The translations under genes and the position numbers were made by a program. A stretch of DNA of 64,000 bases, taken from Flammeovirga kamogawensis (lineage in GTDB: Bacteria; Bacteroidota; Bacteroidia; Cytophagales; Flammeovirgaceae). Below the pieces are notes generated by a model. It saw only the letters and a program-made list of their open reading frames with translations, had not been told where the DNA came from and made no database searches. Where the stretch lies: the NCBI RefSeq assembly GCF_018736065.1, contig NZ_CP076128.1, forward strand, positions 2,356,001-2,420,000, in the 5' to 3' direction. Positions 53,253 to 62,840 of the stretch are shown piece by piece (within the stretch, counting starts at the first letter, position 1; the number at the start of each line of letters is the position of its first letter).

Positions 53253-54482
53253 TTAAAGTTGTTCGTCTTTGATAGCATAATAATATAACCGCAACAAAAA
53301 TACACTTAAAATCAATACAATAATCATGCAAAGCCAGGTAAGGTTAAACCCAATTTGGGATATAGATTGCATCCCTAAATTATGCCCCACCAAATGAGCA
53401 AATGAAAATGAAATGGCATATAAAGCCATATAATCACCTTGATTTTTACCCATTGATCTATTCATTGCTTCTGTATTAGATAAAGGAAACATCAACATTT
53501 CTCCAATAGTTAAAAACATCATTCCTACAAATAACAATAAGAGATTGAAGCTAAAAATCAATAGTAAATAACTAATGATTACACACCATATTGCACTCAT
53601 CATAATATGCATTTTTGATAGTTTTTTCTGTTTTTCTACCCAATGCATTAAGGGCATTTCTAATAAAACAATTACAAAACCATTACTAGAAAGTAGTAAA
53701 CCAATTGTTGCTTCATCTAAGTTGTGAACATCTTTATAGAATAAAGGCACTGCACTAAAATATTGAATAAATATTACTCCGAATAATGACAACGCAAGAA
53801 TAAAAATAAGATATGGCTTATCTTTATAAGGTGATTTTTCTATAGAGGATTTCACATCTTCCATAGCTTTTTCTTTCTGGATAGTTTTGGGAATAGTTAA
53901 GCTAAAAGCAAAAACTATCATAGCTATTATACAACTTAAACCATCTACCCAAAAGAGTGATGAATAACCCAAATAGGCAATCAGCAAACCTCCAGTAGCA
54001 GGTCCGACTGCGAAACCTAAATTAATAGCTAAACGAACTAAAGTGATCGACTTTGTTCTATTTTCTTCTGTACTATATCTATTAACTGCTACAAAAATCG
54101 CTGGTCGTATTAGATCTGACAATAAACTAACAAAAAAGAACCCTAAACCAATTGAGATAAATGAATTCATCTCTTTTAAAAAGATTAATCCAATTCCAGA
54201 TGTCAATAAACTGAAAATAATAACTGGATAGAAACCATATCTATCCGTTAATTTTCCACCTAACCAAGAACCAAATAAAGATCCTACACCAAAAGCAGAC
54301 ATAATCCATCCTATCTCTTTAAAAGAAAAACCTCTATTATCAGACAGATAAATAGATAAAAAAGGGATTACCATTGCTCCAATTCTATTAATAAGAGAAA
54401 CCAATGCAAGTATCCATATTTCCATCTGAATACCTTGATAAATACCTAAAAAGGAGTTTTTAGAAGACTTTATATTAATCAT
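53253..54482 (-). CDS. Major facilitator superfamily transporter
   Basis: 409 residues with twelve predicted membrane segments. The loop 2-3 motif is GGKLTDRYGFYPVI. An N-terminal stretch WILALVSLINRIGAMVIPFL and a central charged loop (about 195-215) agree with a drug- or metabolite-efflux MFS. Substrate unknown. The gene precedes the CHAT-protein gene with 20 bases between. Confidence 0.88.
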   Translation of the reverse strand: MINIKSSKNSFLGIYQGIQMEIWILALVSLINRIGAMVIPFLSIYLSDNRGFSFKEIGWIMSAFGVGSLFGSWLGGKLTDRYGFYPVIIFSLLTSGIGLIFLKEMNSFISIGLGFFFVSLLSDLIRPAIFVAVNRYSTEENRTKSITLVRLAINLGFAVGPATGGLLIAYLGYSSLFWVDGLSCIIAMIVFAFSLTIPKTIQKEKAMEDVKSSIEKSPYKDKPYLIFILALSLFGVIFIQYFSAVPLFYKDVHNLDEATIGLLLSSNGFVIVLLEMPLMHWVEKQKKLSKMHIMMSAIWCVIISYLLLIFSFNLLLLFVGMMFLTIGEMLMFPLSNTEAMNRSMGKNQGDYMALYAISFSFAHLVGHNLGMQSISQIGFNLTWLCMIIVLILSVFLLRLYYYAIKDEQL

Positions 54483-54543
54483 TTATTTAGTTGTAATGGA
54501 AGTTTATTTATGTGTTAGTTTATCTTATTGCTATTGGTTTAGT

Positions 54544-54577
54544 AAAAAAATAGGCTACCTCATAAAGAAGTAGCCTA
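54544..54577 (-). terminator. Terminator after the M4 protease gene
   Basis: On the minus strand TAGGCTACTTC pairs with GAGGTAGCCTA and is followed by seven T. Confidence 0.85.
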
Positions 54578-54608
54578 AAGCTATAATTTTCAATTACTAA
54601 CTAAAAAT

Positions 54609-57600
54609 TTATTTTACAATAAACTTCTTTGTTTGAGCTTCTAACTCATTGCTTATTTTCATTAAATACATCCCTTTTTTAAGTAAGTAAACTGGAATTG
54701 TAGTTTTCTGACTTTCAACAGGCATTGAGAGAACTTTATTACCATTAATACCATAAATTTCAATTGTTCCGTTTCCGTTAAACAGCTCAGCATTAATATT
54801 TACAATGGTATTCGAAGGGTTTGGATATAAAGAAACTTCCTTAAGTTGTAAACTACTTTCTAGAGTTTCACCTTTTTCTACAGAAAGACTAGCAACTCGA
54901 TTTATACTACTACCACTCGTAATTGTAACCAAGTAATCTTCTACTTCCCCATAAGTAAAGCTTTCGCAAGGAGTTGATGCAGCACCATATTTCATTGCTA
55001 CTCGCATTCTTGTTGTTCCTAATACAGCTTCTGATGGAATTACTTGAGACGATGATAATAAGTTTTGACTACTAGAAGATCCTTGTACAAATAATTCATT
55101 GGCATCATTAAAATCTCCATCTTGATTGTAATCAATCCAAACAGACCAATAGACCGTATACCTTGTATTTCTATAACCTGCACTAAATGAAATTGTTTCT
55201 GATGCTCCTCTAGTAATTGTGCCAACGGAAAGAGATGTATAATCTCCATATCCGCCATCTTTTGATGTAGAATTTGATAAACCTCCCACTCTTAGATCAT
55301 CAATCCAAAAATAAGAATCATTATTTCCTGCTGAAGCACAATAATTTACAGGTGTTATTACTTCTTCTAAGGTTGTAAAAACTACTGCTTCTGAATAATC
55401 AGAAGTACTAGAAGTACAGTTCGTAGCAACTCTTACTTCATAAGAAGTATTTGCTGTTAGATCAGTAAACGATGCTGAATTTGTTGATGCAGTATATGTT
55501 GACCATGTTCCTCCTGTTTCTTTTAATTGAATAGCATAATTATTACCTGTTGAGACTACATCCCAAGATACGTCTACACTACTTACAGTTAAATTATTAA
55601 CTGCTAATGTAGTTGGTGCATCACAAACCTCTGGAGTACCTGATGTAATAACTACTTCATAATCTTCTACTTCACCATAACTAAATGATTCACAAACAGT
55701 CTGTGTTCCTTCGTACTTCATAGAAACTCTCATTCGTGTAGTAGTTGCTGCTGTACTTGTTGGGATTTTTAGTGTTCCGGTTACTGTAGTTTTAGTCAAA
55801 CCTCCTGCATCAAAAACTAACTCATCGGCATCTTCAAAATCTCCATCTGCATTCAAATCAATCCAAATTTTCCAATATTCATCATACGATGTACTTGCAA
55901 AACCTGGCGCCAATGATACATCATATGAAGTTCCCGCCGCAAGAGTTACAGATTTAGAAGAAGAAAAATTAGTATAGCCTCCATTAGATCCTGTTGTATT
56001 CAACATATCACCTACAGCAACACTCGCAATCCATTCATAAGAAGCATCATTTCCTCTAGAAGCACAATAAGCAGATGTTTCTCCATATTGCTCTCCTACA
56101 CCTACTGCATACCATGCATTTGTAGTCTGAATAACTTCGTTAGAACCTTCTCCATATAAATCTATTGCAGATTGAATTGAGAAAGTACGAGCATTTGCAA
56201 AAGTTGATGTTGCTGATAAATAAACTGCTTCTGTACGGTAAGCAATTGCACCTGCTTTATCCATACCAATACCATTTACAGAATAAGCACTACCAATATC
56301 ATTTGTACTTGATTTTCCTTCTACAAGAATGTAAAACCAATGATTTAAAACACCACTATTGGTATGTACACCACAATAATCGTTACTTCTAGTAGGTGTT
56401 CCACAATTTGGATTCCTCCAATTAGTTCCTCCATAAGTATCTGGCTGACCTTCTGATTTTGGGTCTCGCATTGATCGCAATGCTTGATTATTTGTACGTC
56501 TTTCTATGTCTTCGCCAATTAACCATTCATCTTTTTCTGGAGCAGCATATGCTTCTACACAAGCTCCCCATATATCAGAAAAACCCTCATTTAAAGCTCC
56601 AGATTCTCTTTCATAAACTAAGCCTGCTGTTTTTTCACAGATAGCATGACCTATTTCATGTGCTGCAACATCTAAAGAAGTAAGCGCATCAAAATAAGTT
56701 CCGCTACCATCACCATAAGTCATTACAGAACCATTCCAAAATGCATTATCATATGCTTTATCATAATGCACATAACTTTTAATAGCCGCGCCATTACCAT
56801 CCCAGCTATCTCTATTAAAAGATGTACTGAAATAATCATATGTCATTTGTGCTCCCCAATGAGCATCTAATGCAGCATTATCTTTTTCTGTATTATCCCA
56901 TTCTGCAGAAGTCCAATTATTATCACTATCCACAAAATCAACAGCGCTATTATAATTAGTACCTGTGTTCATGTCATAGGTTTCTATACCATTCCCTCGA
57001 GTATAGTCACGTAGTCTGTAACTACTATTATAAGCATCTGTTTTAGATGTTCTATTGTTAGAATAACGGGTATCAAATGTTCCTTCAGCTTCAGCGTGTT
57101 TTATAATTTGATTAATATGAACAATCTCACCATTGGTAGCATCTACATATATATATGCTCTGCTTAGAGGTTCTTCTGCATAAATATCAAATTTATACGC
57201 TAATACTGGCTTCATTAATGTTTTTCTATCTTTTGATTCAAAGTTAGGAACAATAACTAATTCACCTGATGGGTAAAATGTTGCTGACTTTCCATCACTC
57301 ATTTTTAATGCAATTTCCTTTTGGTCAGCCCTTTGCCACATATATTTAGAAGCTCCTACGTTTTTAAGAGCAATAGATAATGCTTCTTCCTCGCTAATAC
57401 TAGCTTTTACAGAATTGAGTGCAAATGGTTTTACATGATGTACAATTGAAAGAGGATCTTTCTCTTTAAAATTGAGAGTATATCCTCCATACTCAACTTT
57501 TACATCTTGATAATACTCTTGAAACCTACGGTGACTAATCCCTAAATTGTCTGTTTTTGTTTCTATTTGCTTAAAACTAGTAGGATTAGTTAGATTCAGT

Positions 57601-57743
57601 TGTTGCCTTAGAATACTTTCGGCAGATTGAACAGTGATAGATTGGTTTCGAGCGTTGGATTGATCTAATCGGATAATTTCTTGAGCGTGTACACTCAAAG
57701 ATAGGATTCCAGACAGAATCACTATTGACAATAGTACTTTCAT
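54609..57743 (-). CDS. Secreted M4 (thermolysin-type) metalloprotease with type IX secretion signal
   Basis: 1044 residues. Signal peptide; FTP and PepSY propeptide (about 25-215); M4 catalytic domain with DVAAHEIGHAICE (HExxH) and the third ligand in ESGALNEGFSDI, then DYCGVHTNSGVLNHWFY with active-site His. After it a GEVED domain (about 565-710, ending YGEVEDYEVVI), an Fn3 domain (about 715-800), a second GEVED domain, and the C-terminal sorting domain (LYPNPSNTIVNIN to KKFIVK). The order shows export through the outer membrane by type IX secretion. Digests proteins outside the cell. Confidence 0.95.
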   Translation of the reverse strand: MKVLLSIVILSGILSLSVHAQEIIRLDQSNARNQSITVQSAESILRQQLNLTNPTSFKQIETKTDNLGISHRRFQEYYQDVKVEYGGYTLNFKEKDPLSIVHHVKPFALNSVKASISEEEALSIALKNVGASKYMWQRADQKEIALKMSDGKSATFYPSGELVIVPNFESKDRKTLMKPVLAYKFDIYAEEPLSRAYIYVDATNGEIVHINQIIKHAEAEGTFDTRYSNNRTSKTDAYNSSYRLRDYTRGNGIETYDMNTGTNYNSAVDFVDSDNNWTSAEWDNTEKDNAALDAHWGAQMTYDYFSTSFNRDSWDGNGAAIKSYVHYDKAYDNAFWNGSVMTYGDGSGTYFDALTSLDVAAHEIGHAICEKTAGLVYERESGALNEGFSDIWGACVEAYAAPEKDEWLIGEDIERRTNNQALRSMRDPKSEGQPDTYGGTNWRNPNCGTPTRSNDYCGVHTNSGVLNHWFYILVEGKSSTNDIGSAYSVNGIGMDKAGAIAYRTEAVYLSATSTFANARTFSIQSAIDLYGEGSNEVIQTTNAWYAVGVGEQYGETSAYCASRGNDASYEWIASVAVGDMLNTTGSNGGYTNFSSSKSVTLAAGTSYDVSLAPGFASTSYDEYWKIWIDLNADGDFEDADELVFDAGGLTKTTVTGTLKIPTSTAATTTRMRVSMKYEGTQTVCESFSYGEVEDYEVVITSGTPEVCDAPTTLAVNNLTVSSVDVSWDVVSTGNNYAIQLKETGGTWSTYTASTNSASFTDLTANTSYEVRVATNCTSSTSDYSEAVVFTTLEEVITPVNYCASAGNNDSYFWIDDLRVGGLSNSTSKDGGYGDYTSLSVGTITRGASETISFSAGYRNTRYTVYWSVWIDYNQDGDFNDANELFVQGSSSSQNLLSSSQVIPSEAVLGTTRMRVAMKYGAASTPCESFTYGEVEDYLVTITSGSSINRVASLSVEKGETLESSLQLKEVSLYPNPSNTIVNINAELFNGNGTIEIYGINGNKVLSMPVESQKTTIPVYLLKKGMYLMKISNELEAQTKKFIVK

Positions 57744-57838
57744 TATTTAGTTAAATTATTGAATTGGAGTTTATGCTCTTTGTATGAGCTTATTTACGTA
57801 GTTAGTAATTGAAATGATCATTTAATTATAGCGTTGTA

Positions 57839-57846
57839 CAAATATA
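57839..57846 (-). promoter_or_regulatory. -7 element for the M4 protease gene
   Basis: TATATTTG on the minus strand; GTTG 21 bases upstream may be the -33. About 96 bases before the ATG. Confidence 0.5.
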
Positions 57847-58092
57847 TTGAAGTTAATTTCACAATTGCAACTTACTGATAACGAGCAAACTGTTGTTAAT
57901 AAATTTAAATCCATTTAAAATACTATAATCCCAACATTATGCACTCAAAATAAATTATACTAACTATGTTTAAACAAATAAGGCTTTAGAGTATGTTTTT
58001 CTTAAAAAAATTAACATTTACAGTTAAATCAACTACATCTATAAGGTCTATCAAAAAACTAGAGATTATACAAGAATTTAATTTTCAAAAAA

Positions 58093-58133
58093 ACACAAAA
58101 AAAACACTAGACTGATTTTATCAAACTAGTGTT
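58093..58133 (-). terminator. Terminator of the cbb3 oxidase operon
   Basis: On the minus strand AACACTAGTTTGA pairs with TCAGTCTAGTGTT around a short loop, then eight T. About 155 bases past the last gene. Confidence 0.75.
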
Positions 58134-58287
58134 CTTTTAAATTTCTTACTAAAAAGTCTTACTTATATACCTTTGGTTTATCAATCACCAATAAAATCAG
58201 TACTATTTATACCTTTTAAACTGAAAAAAATCAATAAAAAAGAAATACAAGCCTATATTTTAAAAGGCATTTTATATTCTGACAACC

Positions 58288-58497
58288 TTATTTTTTCTCG
58301 ATTTCTTCTTTTCTATACTTAATTTGTAAATCCAACATACAAGCTGCACATAAACAATCATCAAATTCTTGACGCATTTTTTGTGTCTCCTCGTAAGTCA
58401 TTTTTACTTCATAACATTGGCAATGCGTAACGTTACCCACTTTGCATTCGAATGTTTTACCACAACGCTGGCAGTTTTTAATTTCGTGTTCTGGCAT
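58288..58497 (-). CDS. Cysteine-rich CWC-family small protein
   Basis: 69 residues with eight Cys, including NCQRCGKTFECKVG, HCQCYEV and CLCAACMLDLQ. This spacing fits the Cys_rich_CWC family, small predicted metal-binding proteins often next to oxidase or electron-transfer genes. Last gene of the oxidase operon, 16 bases after the SafE-like gene. Confidence 0.75.
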   Translation of the reverse strand: MPEHEIKNCQRCGKTFECKVGNVTHCQCYEVKMTYEETQKMRQEFDDCLCAACMLDLQIKYRKEEIEKK

Positions 58498-58513
58498 AGT
58501 CTAAAAAGTTTTA

Positions 58514-59227
58514 TTAGTGACACTTCATTTCTACTTGTTCGGTAGGCTCTTTACCTTCTAATGCTTTAGATGATTCATGGATTTTATATGCTCTCAAAAA
58601 GAGTAAACCTCCCATTAATAAAAATAGTATCGGATAAATTTTCCTAACATTATTTCTCACTTTAGTTTCAATAAACTGACCTGCTACGGCTACTGCAAAC
58701 ATCATAGGAATAGTACCTAAACCAAATGCAAACATAAAACCCATACCTTCAAATACATCACCTGTTGATAACGCAGTCATCATGGCCATATAAACTAAAC
58801 CACAAGGTAAAAATCCATTCAAGATACCAATACTAAAAAAGGTATGCCATTTGGCTTGTCGCATGTGTTTCCCAAGTTGTTTTCTCACAAACTGAAACCA
58901 TTCACCTAAAAAAGGAACAAGTTTTAATAATCTATCAGGGTTAACTGAGAAAATACCAAAACAAACCATCATTACAGCTAAAAAGAGTGTAAGGTAAACT
59001 TGATACCCTACCATCCATGATAATCCTTGCCCAATTAAACCAGCAAAAGCTCCTAATAAACTATATGTAAATGCTCTACCTAAATTATAAGATAGACGAT
59101 CAAATACTAATCTTGGTCCTGAGGTACTCCCTCCTTGTATAGCTAATGCTATTGGACCACACATTCCTAAACAATGAAAACTGCCCGCGAAACCTAATCC
59201 GAGGGCAGTGATATATAATTCGTTCAT
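58514..59227 (-). CDS. Sulfite exporter TauE/SafE-like (DsbD_2) membrane protein
   Basis: 237 residues, six or more membrane segments. GFAGSFHCLGMCGPIAL near the start and GILNGFLPCGLVYMAMM midway, each with the Cys pattern typical of this family. Members sit in cbb3 operons and are thought to help copper or heme delivery to the oxidase. Follows ccoH with 6 bases between. Confidence 0.82.
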   Translation of the reverse strand: MNELYITALGLGFAGSFHCLGMCGPIALAIQGGSTSGPRLVFDRLSYNLGRAFTYSLLGAFAGLIGQGLSWMVGYQVYLTLFLAVMMVCFGIFSVNPDRLLKLVPFLGEWFQFVRKQLGKHMRQAKWHTFFSIGILNGFLPCGLVYMAMMTALSTGDVFEGMGFMFAFGLGTIPMMFAVAVAGQFIETKVRNNVRKIYPILFLLMGGLLFLRAYKIHESSKALEGKEPTEQVEMKCH

Positions 59228-59233
59228 TTTGAT

Positions 59234-59674
59234 CTAAATCACAAGAGGTTTTTCATAGAAATATTTCTTGTCACCTTCTGCAAAGGACAGTTGTAAAATC
59301 CATCTTCCCCTTACTATTCTAGAAACATCTATTTTTTGTTCATTTTCTTTATCCAAAGCTAATTTCACATTAAAATCTAAACGTGAATCAGAAGGTCTAA
59401 AAAAACGAATTGAACCATCTACTTTACTTAATTCTGGTGGTAGTATTACATCTACCATTCCATCTTCTTTATTCAAGGCCAATACAGGTACTGTTGAAAG
59501 CTCTTTTACATTTTGTTTTTGCTTCAACTTCACTTCATATTGTTGTTCTTCAGAATAATATTCCTTAGATACCATATTTACTGGTACTTGAAACATTTTG
59601 ATAACCAATGCAATCATTGTAACTCCGAATATGCAAAAAGTTATTACTACAGCCCAACCCCAATTAATCTTCAT
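59234..59674 (-). CDS. ccoH: Cytochrome oxidase assembly protein FixH/CcoH
   Basis: 146 residues. One N-terminal membrane anchor (WGWAVVITFCIFGVTMIALV) and a periplasmic part with SKEYYSEEQQYEVKLKQKQN and WILQLSFAEGDKKYFYEK. CcoH stabilises the cbb3 oxidase during assembly. Follows ccoG with 26 bases between. Confidence 0.85.
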   Translation of the reverse strand: MKINWGWAVVITFCIFGVTMIALVIKMFQVPVNMVSKEYYSEEQQYEVKLKQKQNVKELSTVPVLALNKEDGMVDVILPPELSKVDGSIRFFRPSDSRLDFNVKLALDKENEQKIDVSRIVRGRWILQLSFAEGDKKYFYEKPLVI

Positions 59675-59700
59675 TTTATTTATTATTTAATTCTCTTCTA

Positions 59701-61320
59701 TTATTTCTTAATAGGCCCCATAAAATTGGTTGTTATTTCATCCAATTCTTTATCACCATTCATTAATTTAATAGTGATTTTATTTTTCATGCCATCAAGA
59801 TTTTCTGGATCAATATCAATAAAGAAAACACCATCTAAGTGGCCTCCTACTTCTAATTTCATGTCACCTCCAGCTGTTGTTACTTTACCTGCTGGCTCTA
59901 CCAAAATAACTTTCACGTCATTATAATCAACACTACTTTTATTAACTACCTGTAGAGTATAAAGGTTTCTGATATCTCCATTCTCTGCTTTTTGATATAG
60001 CATACCTGGAGCTCTTAAAACAGTTGCTTCTATATCTCCTCTTTTAACCAATGCAAACACAATCCCTACAACCATTACTAATAATACAGCAGTATATGCT
60101 TTTATTCTTGTAGTAAATTTAAACGGTTGTCCTTTTTCGATATCGTTGGCAGAAGCAAACCTAATCAGACCTCTTGGCTTTTCAATTTTATCCATTACTT
60201 CATCACAAGCATCAATACACGCTGTACAGTTCACACATTCTAATTGTGTACCGTTTCTTATATCAATACCAGTAGGACAAACATGAACACATAGTTTACA
60301 GTCTATACAATCTCCTAAAGGTTTTTCTTCTGAGATATTTTTATCGATATCCTGTAAAGTCATTTTTCTTACCTCCTCTTTTGGCTCTTCTTTAGGCGCA
60401 GGAGTGATAACTTCTTTAATTTCAGTTTTTTTAATTTCTGGTAATGATGAAGTTGTTTTTTTAGGCTTTCCTACAATTGGTTTAACGTTTGATGAGGCAC
60501 TACCTCCACATCCACCACAACCACCTGTTGCAGGTTTTCTTGTTTTCTTTAATTTACCTCTTGGCTCACCTCTTACATGATCATAAGAAATAACTATTGA
60601 ATCTTTATCTAAAAATACGCCTTGTAAACGTCCATAAGGACATACTTGAGTACAAGCCTGTTCTCTAAATTTAGCAAACACATAATAGAATATTCCAGCA
60701 AAGGCAATATGTGCTAAAAACACTGGCCAGTTATCTGCAGGCCTATGTGTCATCATTGTTACCAATTCATCTCCTCCTACTATATATCCAATAACCATAT
60801 TGGCAATAGCCAAAGAAAAAACTATAAAGATGGTATGTTTAGCTCCTTTTTTTAGAATTTTTTCCTGAGTCCATGGAGCATTATCTAATTTTCTTTTCTG
60901 ATTTGCATCACCTTCAATCCAATATTCTATTCTACGGAAAACCATTTCCATAAATACAGTTTGAGGGCATGTCCAACCACACCAAACCCTACCAAAAACT
61001 ACAGTAAAGAGCACTATAAATATAATTATAGCAATCATTACTAATACAAATACAAAAAAATCTTGAGGAACAAATAGCCTACCTAAAATCACAAATTTTC
61101 TTTCCAAGATATTCAACATGAACATTGGTTGCCCTGCAATTTTAATAAAAGGCCCAGCAAAGAAAAATGCGATTAAAATATATGCTACCCATTTACGAGC
61201 ATTATAATGTCGACCACTAGGTTTTTTAGGATACAACCATACTCTTTTTCCTTGAGCATCAACTGTTGAAATGGTATCTCTAAATGAGTCTGGGTTTTGT
61301 GAACTTAGGTCTTTTCTCAT
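59701..61320 (-). CDS. ccoG: CcoG-family (FixG/RdxA) polyferredoxin with an insertion
   Basis: 539 residues; usual homologues are about 470. Membrane segments at about 45-65, 88-110, 165-182, 200-215 and 388-410; Cys clusters in VWCGWTCPQ, ACTQVCPYG and GDCIDCKLCVHVCPTGIDIR and CVNCTACIDACDE, for two or more Fe-S clusters; a C-terminal beta domain. CcoG reduces Cu(II) for oxidase assembly. Between RGEPRGKLKKTRK and GDCIDC an extra stretch of about 73 residues occurs (about 262-335), beginning GGCGGCGGS and rich in Lys/Pro/Glu. It could be an extra metal site. Confidence 0.92.
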   Translation of the reverse strand: MRKDLSSQNPDSFRDTISTVDAQGKRVWLYPKKPSGRHYNARKWVAYILIAFFFAGPFIKIAGQPMFMLNILERKFVILGRLFVPQDFFVFVLVMIAIIIFIVLFTVVFGRVWCGWTCPQTVFMEMVFRRIEYWIEGDANQKRKLDNAPWTQEKILKKGAKHTIFIVFSLAIANMVIGYIVGGDELVTMMTHRPADNWPVFLAHIAFAGIFYYVFAKFREQACTQVCPYGRLQGVFLDKDSIVISYDHVRGEPRGKLKKTRKPATGGCGGCGGSASSNVKPIVGKPKKTTSSLPEIKKTEIKEVITPAPKEEPKEEVRKMTLQDIDKNISEEKPLGDCIDCKLCVHVCPTGIDIRNGTQLECVNCTACIDACDEVMDKIEKPRGLIRFASANDIEKGQPFKFTTRIKAYTAVLLVMVVGIVFALVKRGDIEATVLRAPGMLYQKAENGDIRNLYTLQVVNKSSVDYNDVKVILVEPAGKVTTAGGDMKLEVGGHLDGVFFIDIDPENLDGMKNKITIKLMNGDKELDEITTNFMGPIKK

Positions 61321-61436
61321 TTTTGTAGATCTCGCTAAAGATCGTTATTGATATATGATGATATGTCAATATGTAATTTAGGAAAAAAGGGTAACCTTTT
61401 CAAGATTACCCCTTTTATAAAAGAACAAATTGTCAA

Positions 61437-62318
61437 TTATTTTGCAGCTACTTTATCACCTTGAGGAGCTTTTCCATTTGGAGGATTTGTTCCTTGAATA
61501 CTCAAAATAAAGCTAGAAAGCTGTTGCATTTGTAATGGTGTCATTTTAGCTTCCCAAGCTAACATACCTTTTGCAGGTACACCATACTTAATTGTTTTAA
61601 AAATGCTTGAAACATCACCACCGTGTAACCAGTATTCATCTGTTAGGTTTGGACCTACACCACCTTCACCAGCACCACCGTGACAAGCTTTACAATTTGC
61701 TATAAATATTTTTTGACCTTCATCTATACCGCTTTGTTCTGTTAAAACAGTTACGTTAGATTCATCTATAGAATTTGCCATTGTTGCTAAGTACTCTTCT
61801 TTTGCAATTTCAGCAGCTTTCACATCGTTATGATATTCTGCAATTGAAACTGGTTCTGCATCAGAATCTTGCCACCAGTGATAAACACCTAGGTAACCAA
61901 AAGCAACAACAATACAACCATAGAATAATGCTTTCCACCATGGTGGAAGATCATTATCTAATTCTCTAATTCCATCATAATCGTGGTCCATTATAATTTC
62001 AGCTTCTAAAGCAATTGGTTTAGCACCTTGCATCTTCTGCCAGAAGAATTGCCAGCCACCAGATACACCTTCTTTTTCAAAAGCTAAATCTTCTTCTGTT
62101 TTTGGTGCAGATTGTAAACTTTCTTTTACAATAAAAAGAAGGCCTAAAGCCACTACCATTATACCAACAAACAGTAAGATTAATATAAATATCAATACAT
62201 AGACAAGTACATCAAAGTTGTCTATACCATAAATCAACTGATCGGTTTGCGCAAATGCCGAATGCCCTGTGAGGAACATTGCCAGAAGCGCCATTATTTT
62301 TCTACTTGCAGATTTCAT
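61437..62318 (-). CDS. ccoP: cbb3 oxidase cytochrome c subunit, CcoP-like with one heme
   Basis: About 293 residues from the ATG at 62318. Signal peptide (to SAFAQ), a membrane segment (about 45-70), a second (about 138-155) preceded by DNDLPPWWKALFYG, and one c-type heme site, CKACHGGAGEGGVGPNLTD, with Met in GMLAWEAKMTPLQM. Proteobacterial CcoP has two hemes; Bacteroidota forms often have one and an extra N-terminal membrane region. Follows the 80-residue membrane protein gene. Confidence 0.88.
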   Translation of the reverse strand: MKSASRKIMALLAMFLTGHSAFAQTDQLIYGIDNFDVLVYVLIFILILLFVGIMVVALGLLFIVKESLQSAPKTEEDLAFEKEGVSGGWQFFWQKMQGAKPIALEAEIIMDHDYDGIRELDNDLPPWWKALFYGCIVVAFGYLGVYHWWQDSDAEPVSIAEYHNDVKAAEIAKEEYLATMANSIDESNVTVLTEQSGIDEGQKIFIANCKACHGGAGEGGVGPNLTDEYWLHGGDVSSIFKTIKYGVPAKGMLAWEAKMTPLQMQQLSSFILSIQGTNPPNGKAPQGDKVAAK

Positions 62319-62356
62319 GATTCTGTTCAATTTGAGAGTCAAAATAGATTAAACTA

Positions 62357-62599
62357 TTATTGATTCGAGTGTTTTTTTGTTACTACTACAGTATAAAAGA
62401 CCAATGCTAATACTAGGAAGATTAAGAAAAAAACAATGATGGCGAAACCTAACAATGTTACTGCCCACTCACTAGCACTCATCATGTTTAATGAATCTTG
62501 TAATGAAGACTCTGCAAATGATGATGTTGCATTCAATAAGATTGCACCGATTGTCAAGACGAAAGACAATAGTGGTTTAGAAAGTTTACTTAAATTCAT
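62357..62599 (-). CDS. Small membrane protein of the cbb3 operon
   Basis: 80 residues: a signal-like N-terminus (ending SSFAES) and one membrane helix (WAVTLLGFAIIVFFLIFLVL), ending in KKHSNQ. Its layout echoes the N-terminal part of the adjacent CcoP (signal plus single helix), so it may be an accessory anchor. Overlaps the ccoQ-like gene by 14 bases. Family not certain. Confidence 0.6.
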   Translation of the reverse strand: MNLSKLSKPLLSFVLTIGAILLNATSSFAESSLQDSLNMMSASEWAVTLLGFAIIVFFLIFLVLALVFYTVVVTKKHSNQ

Positions 62600-62783
62600 T
62601 TGTGCTGTTATTTTCTGTCTCTTCTTCTAGATCTAATGGTAAACTTGATATTTCAGTAACAGTCTCTCCTTTCATCTTAAAAGCATATAAGCTCCATGTT
62701 AAAAAGAAAGTAAAGAAAATAATAAATCCAATTACTGGAAATATATCAATCCCTTCTATAGATCTAAGTACATCTTTATACAT
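62586..62783 (-). CDS. ccoQ: CcoQ-like small subunit of cbb3 oxidase
   Basis: 65 residues: a single membrane helix (FPVIGFIIFFTFFLTWSLYA) and a polar C-terminus, in the place CcoQ occupies after ccoN/ccoO. Low sequence information; the call rests on position, size and layout. Confidence 0.65.
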   Translation of the reverse strand: MYKDVLRSIEGIDIFPVIGFIIFFTFFLTWSLYAFKMKGETVTEISSLPLDLEEETENNSTNEFK

Positions 62784-62840
62784 AATATGTATTTTATAAA
62801 AGCCTCTCTTGGTAAATCACTACCAAGAGAGTGCATTTTT

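Larger units (their letters stand above)
57744..58287. other. Intergenic region, no gene
   Basis: 544 bases between the M4 gene start and the end of the oxidase operon. Contains only the M4 promoter candidate (57839-57846) and the terminator of the operon (58093-58133). Otherwise AT-rich, with no ORF or RNA that I can support. Confidence 0.6.

Noticed and set aside
59513-59926. 137-codon plus-strand frame across the ccoG/ccoH junction
   Set aside because: Antisense to two well-supported operon genes; low-complexity hydrophobic content from AT-rich sequence.
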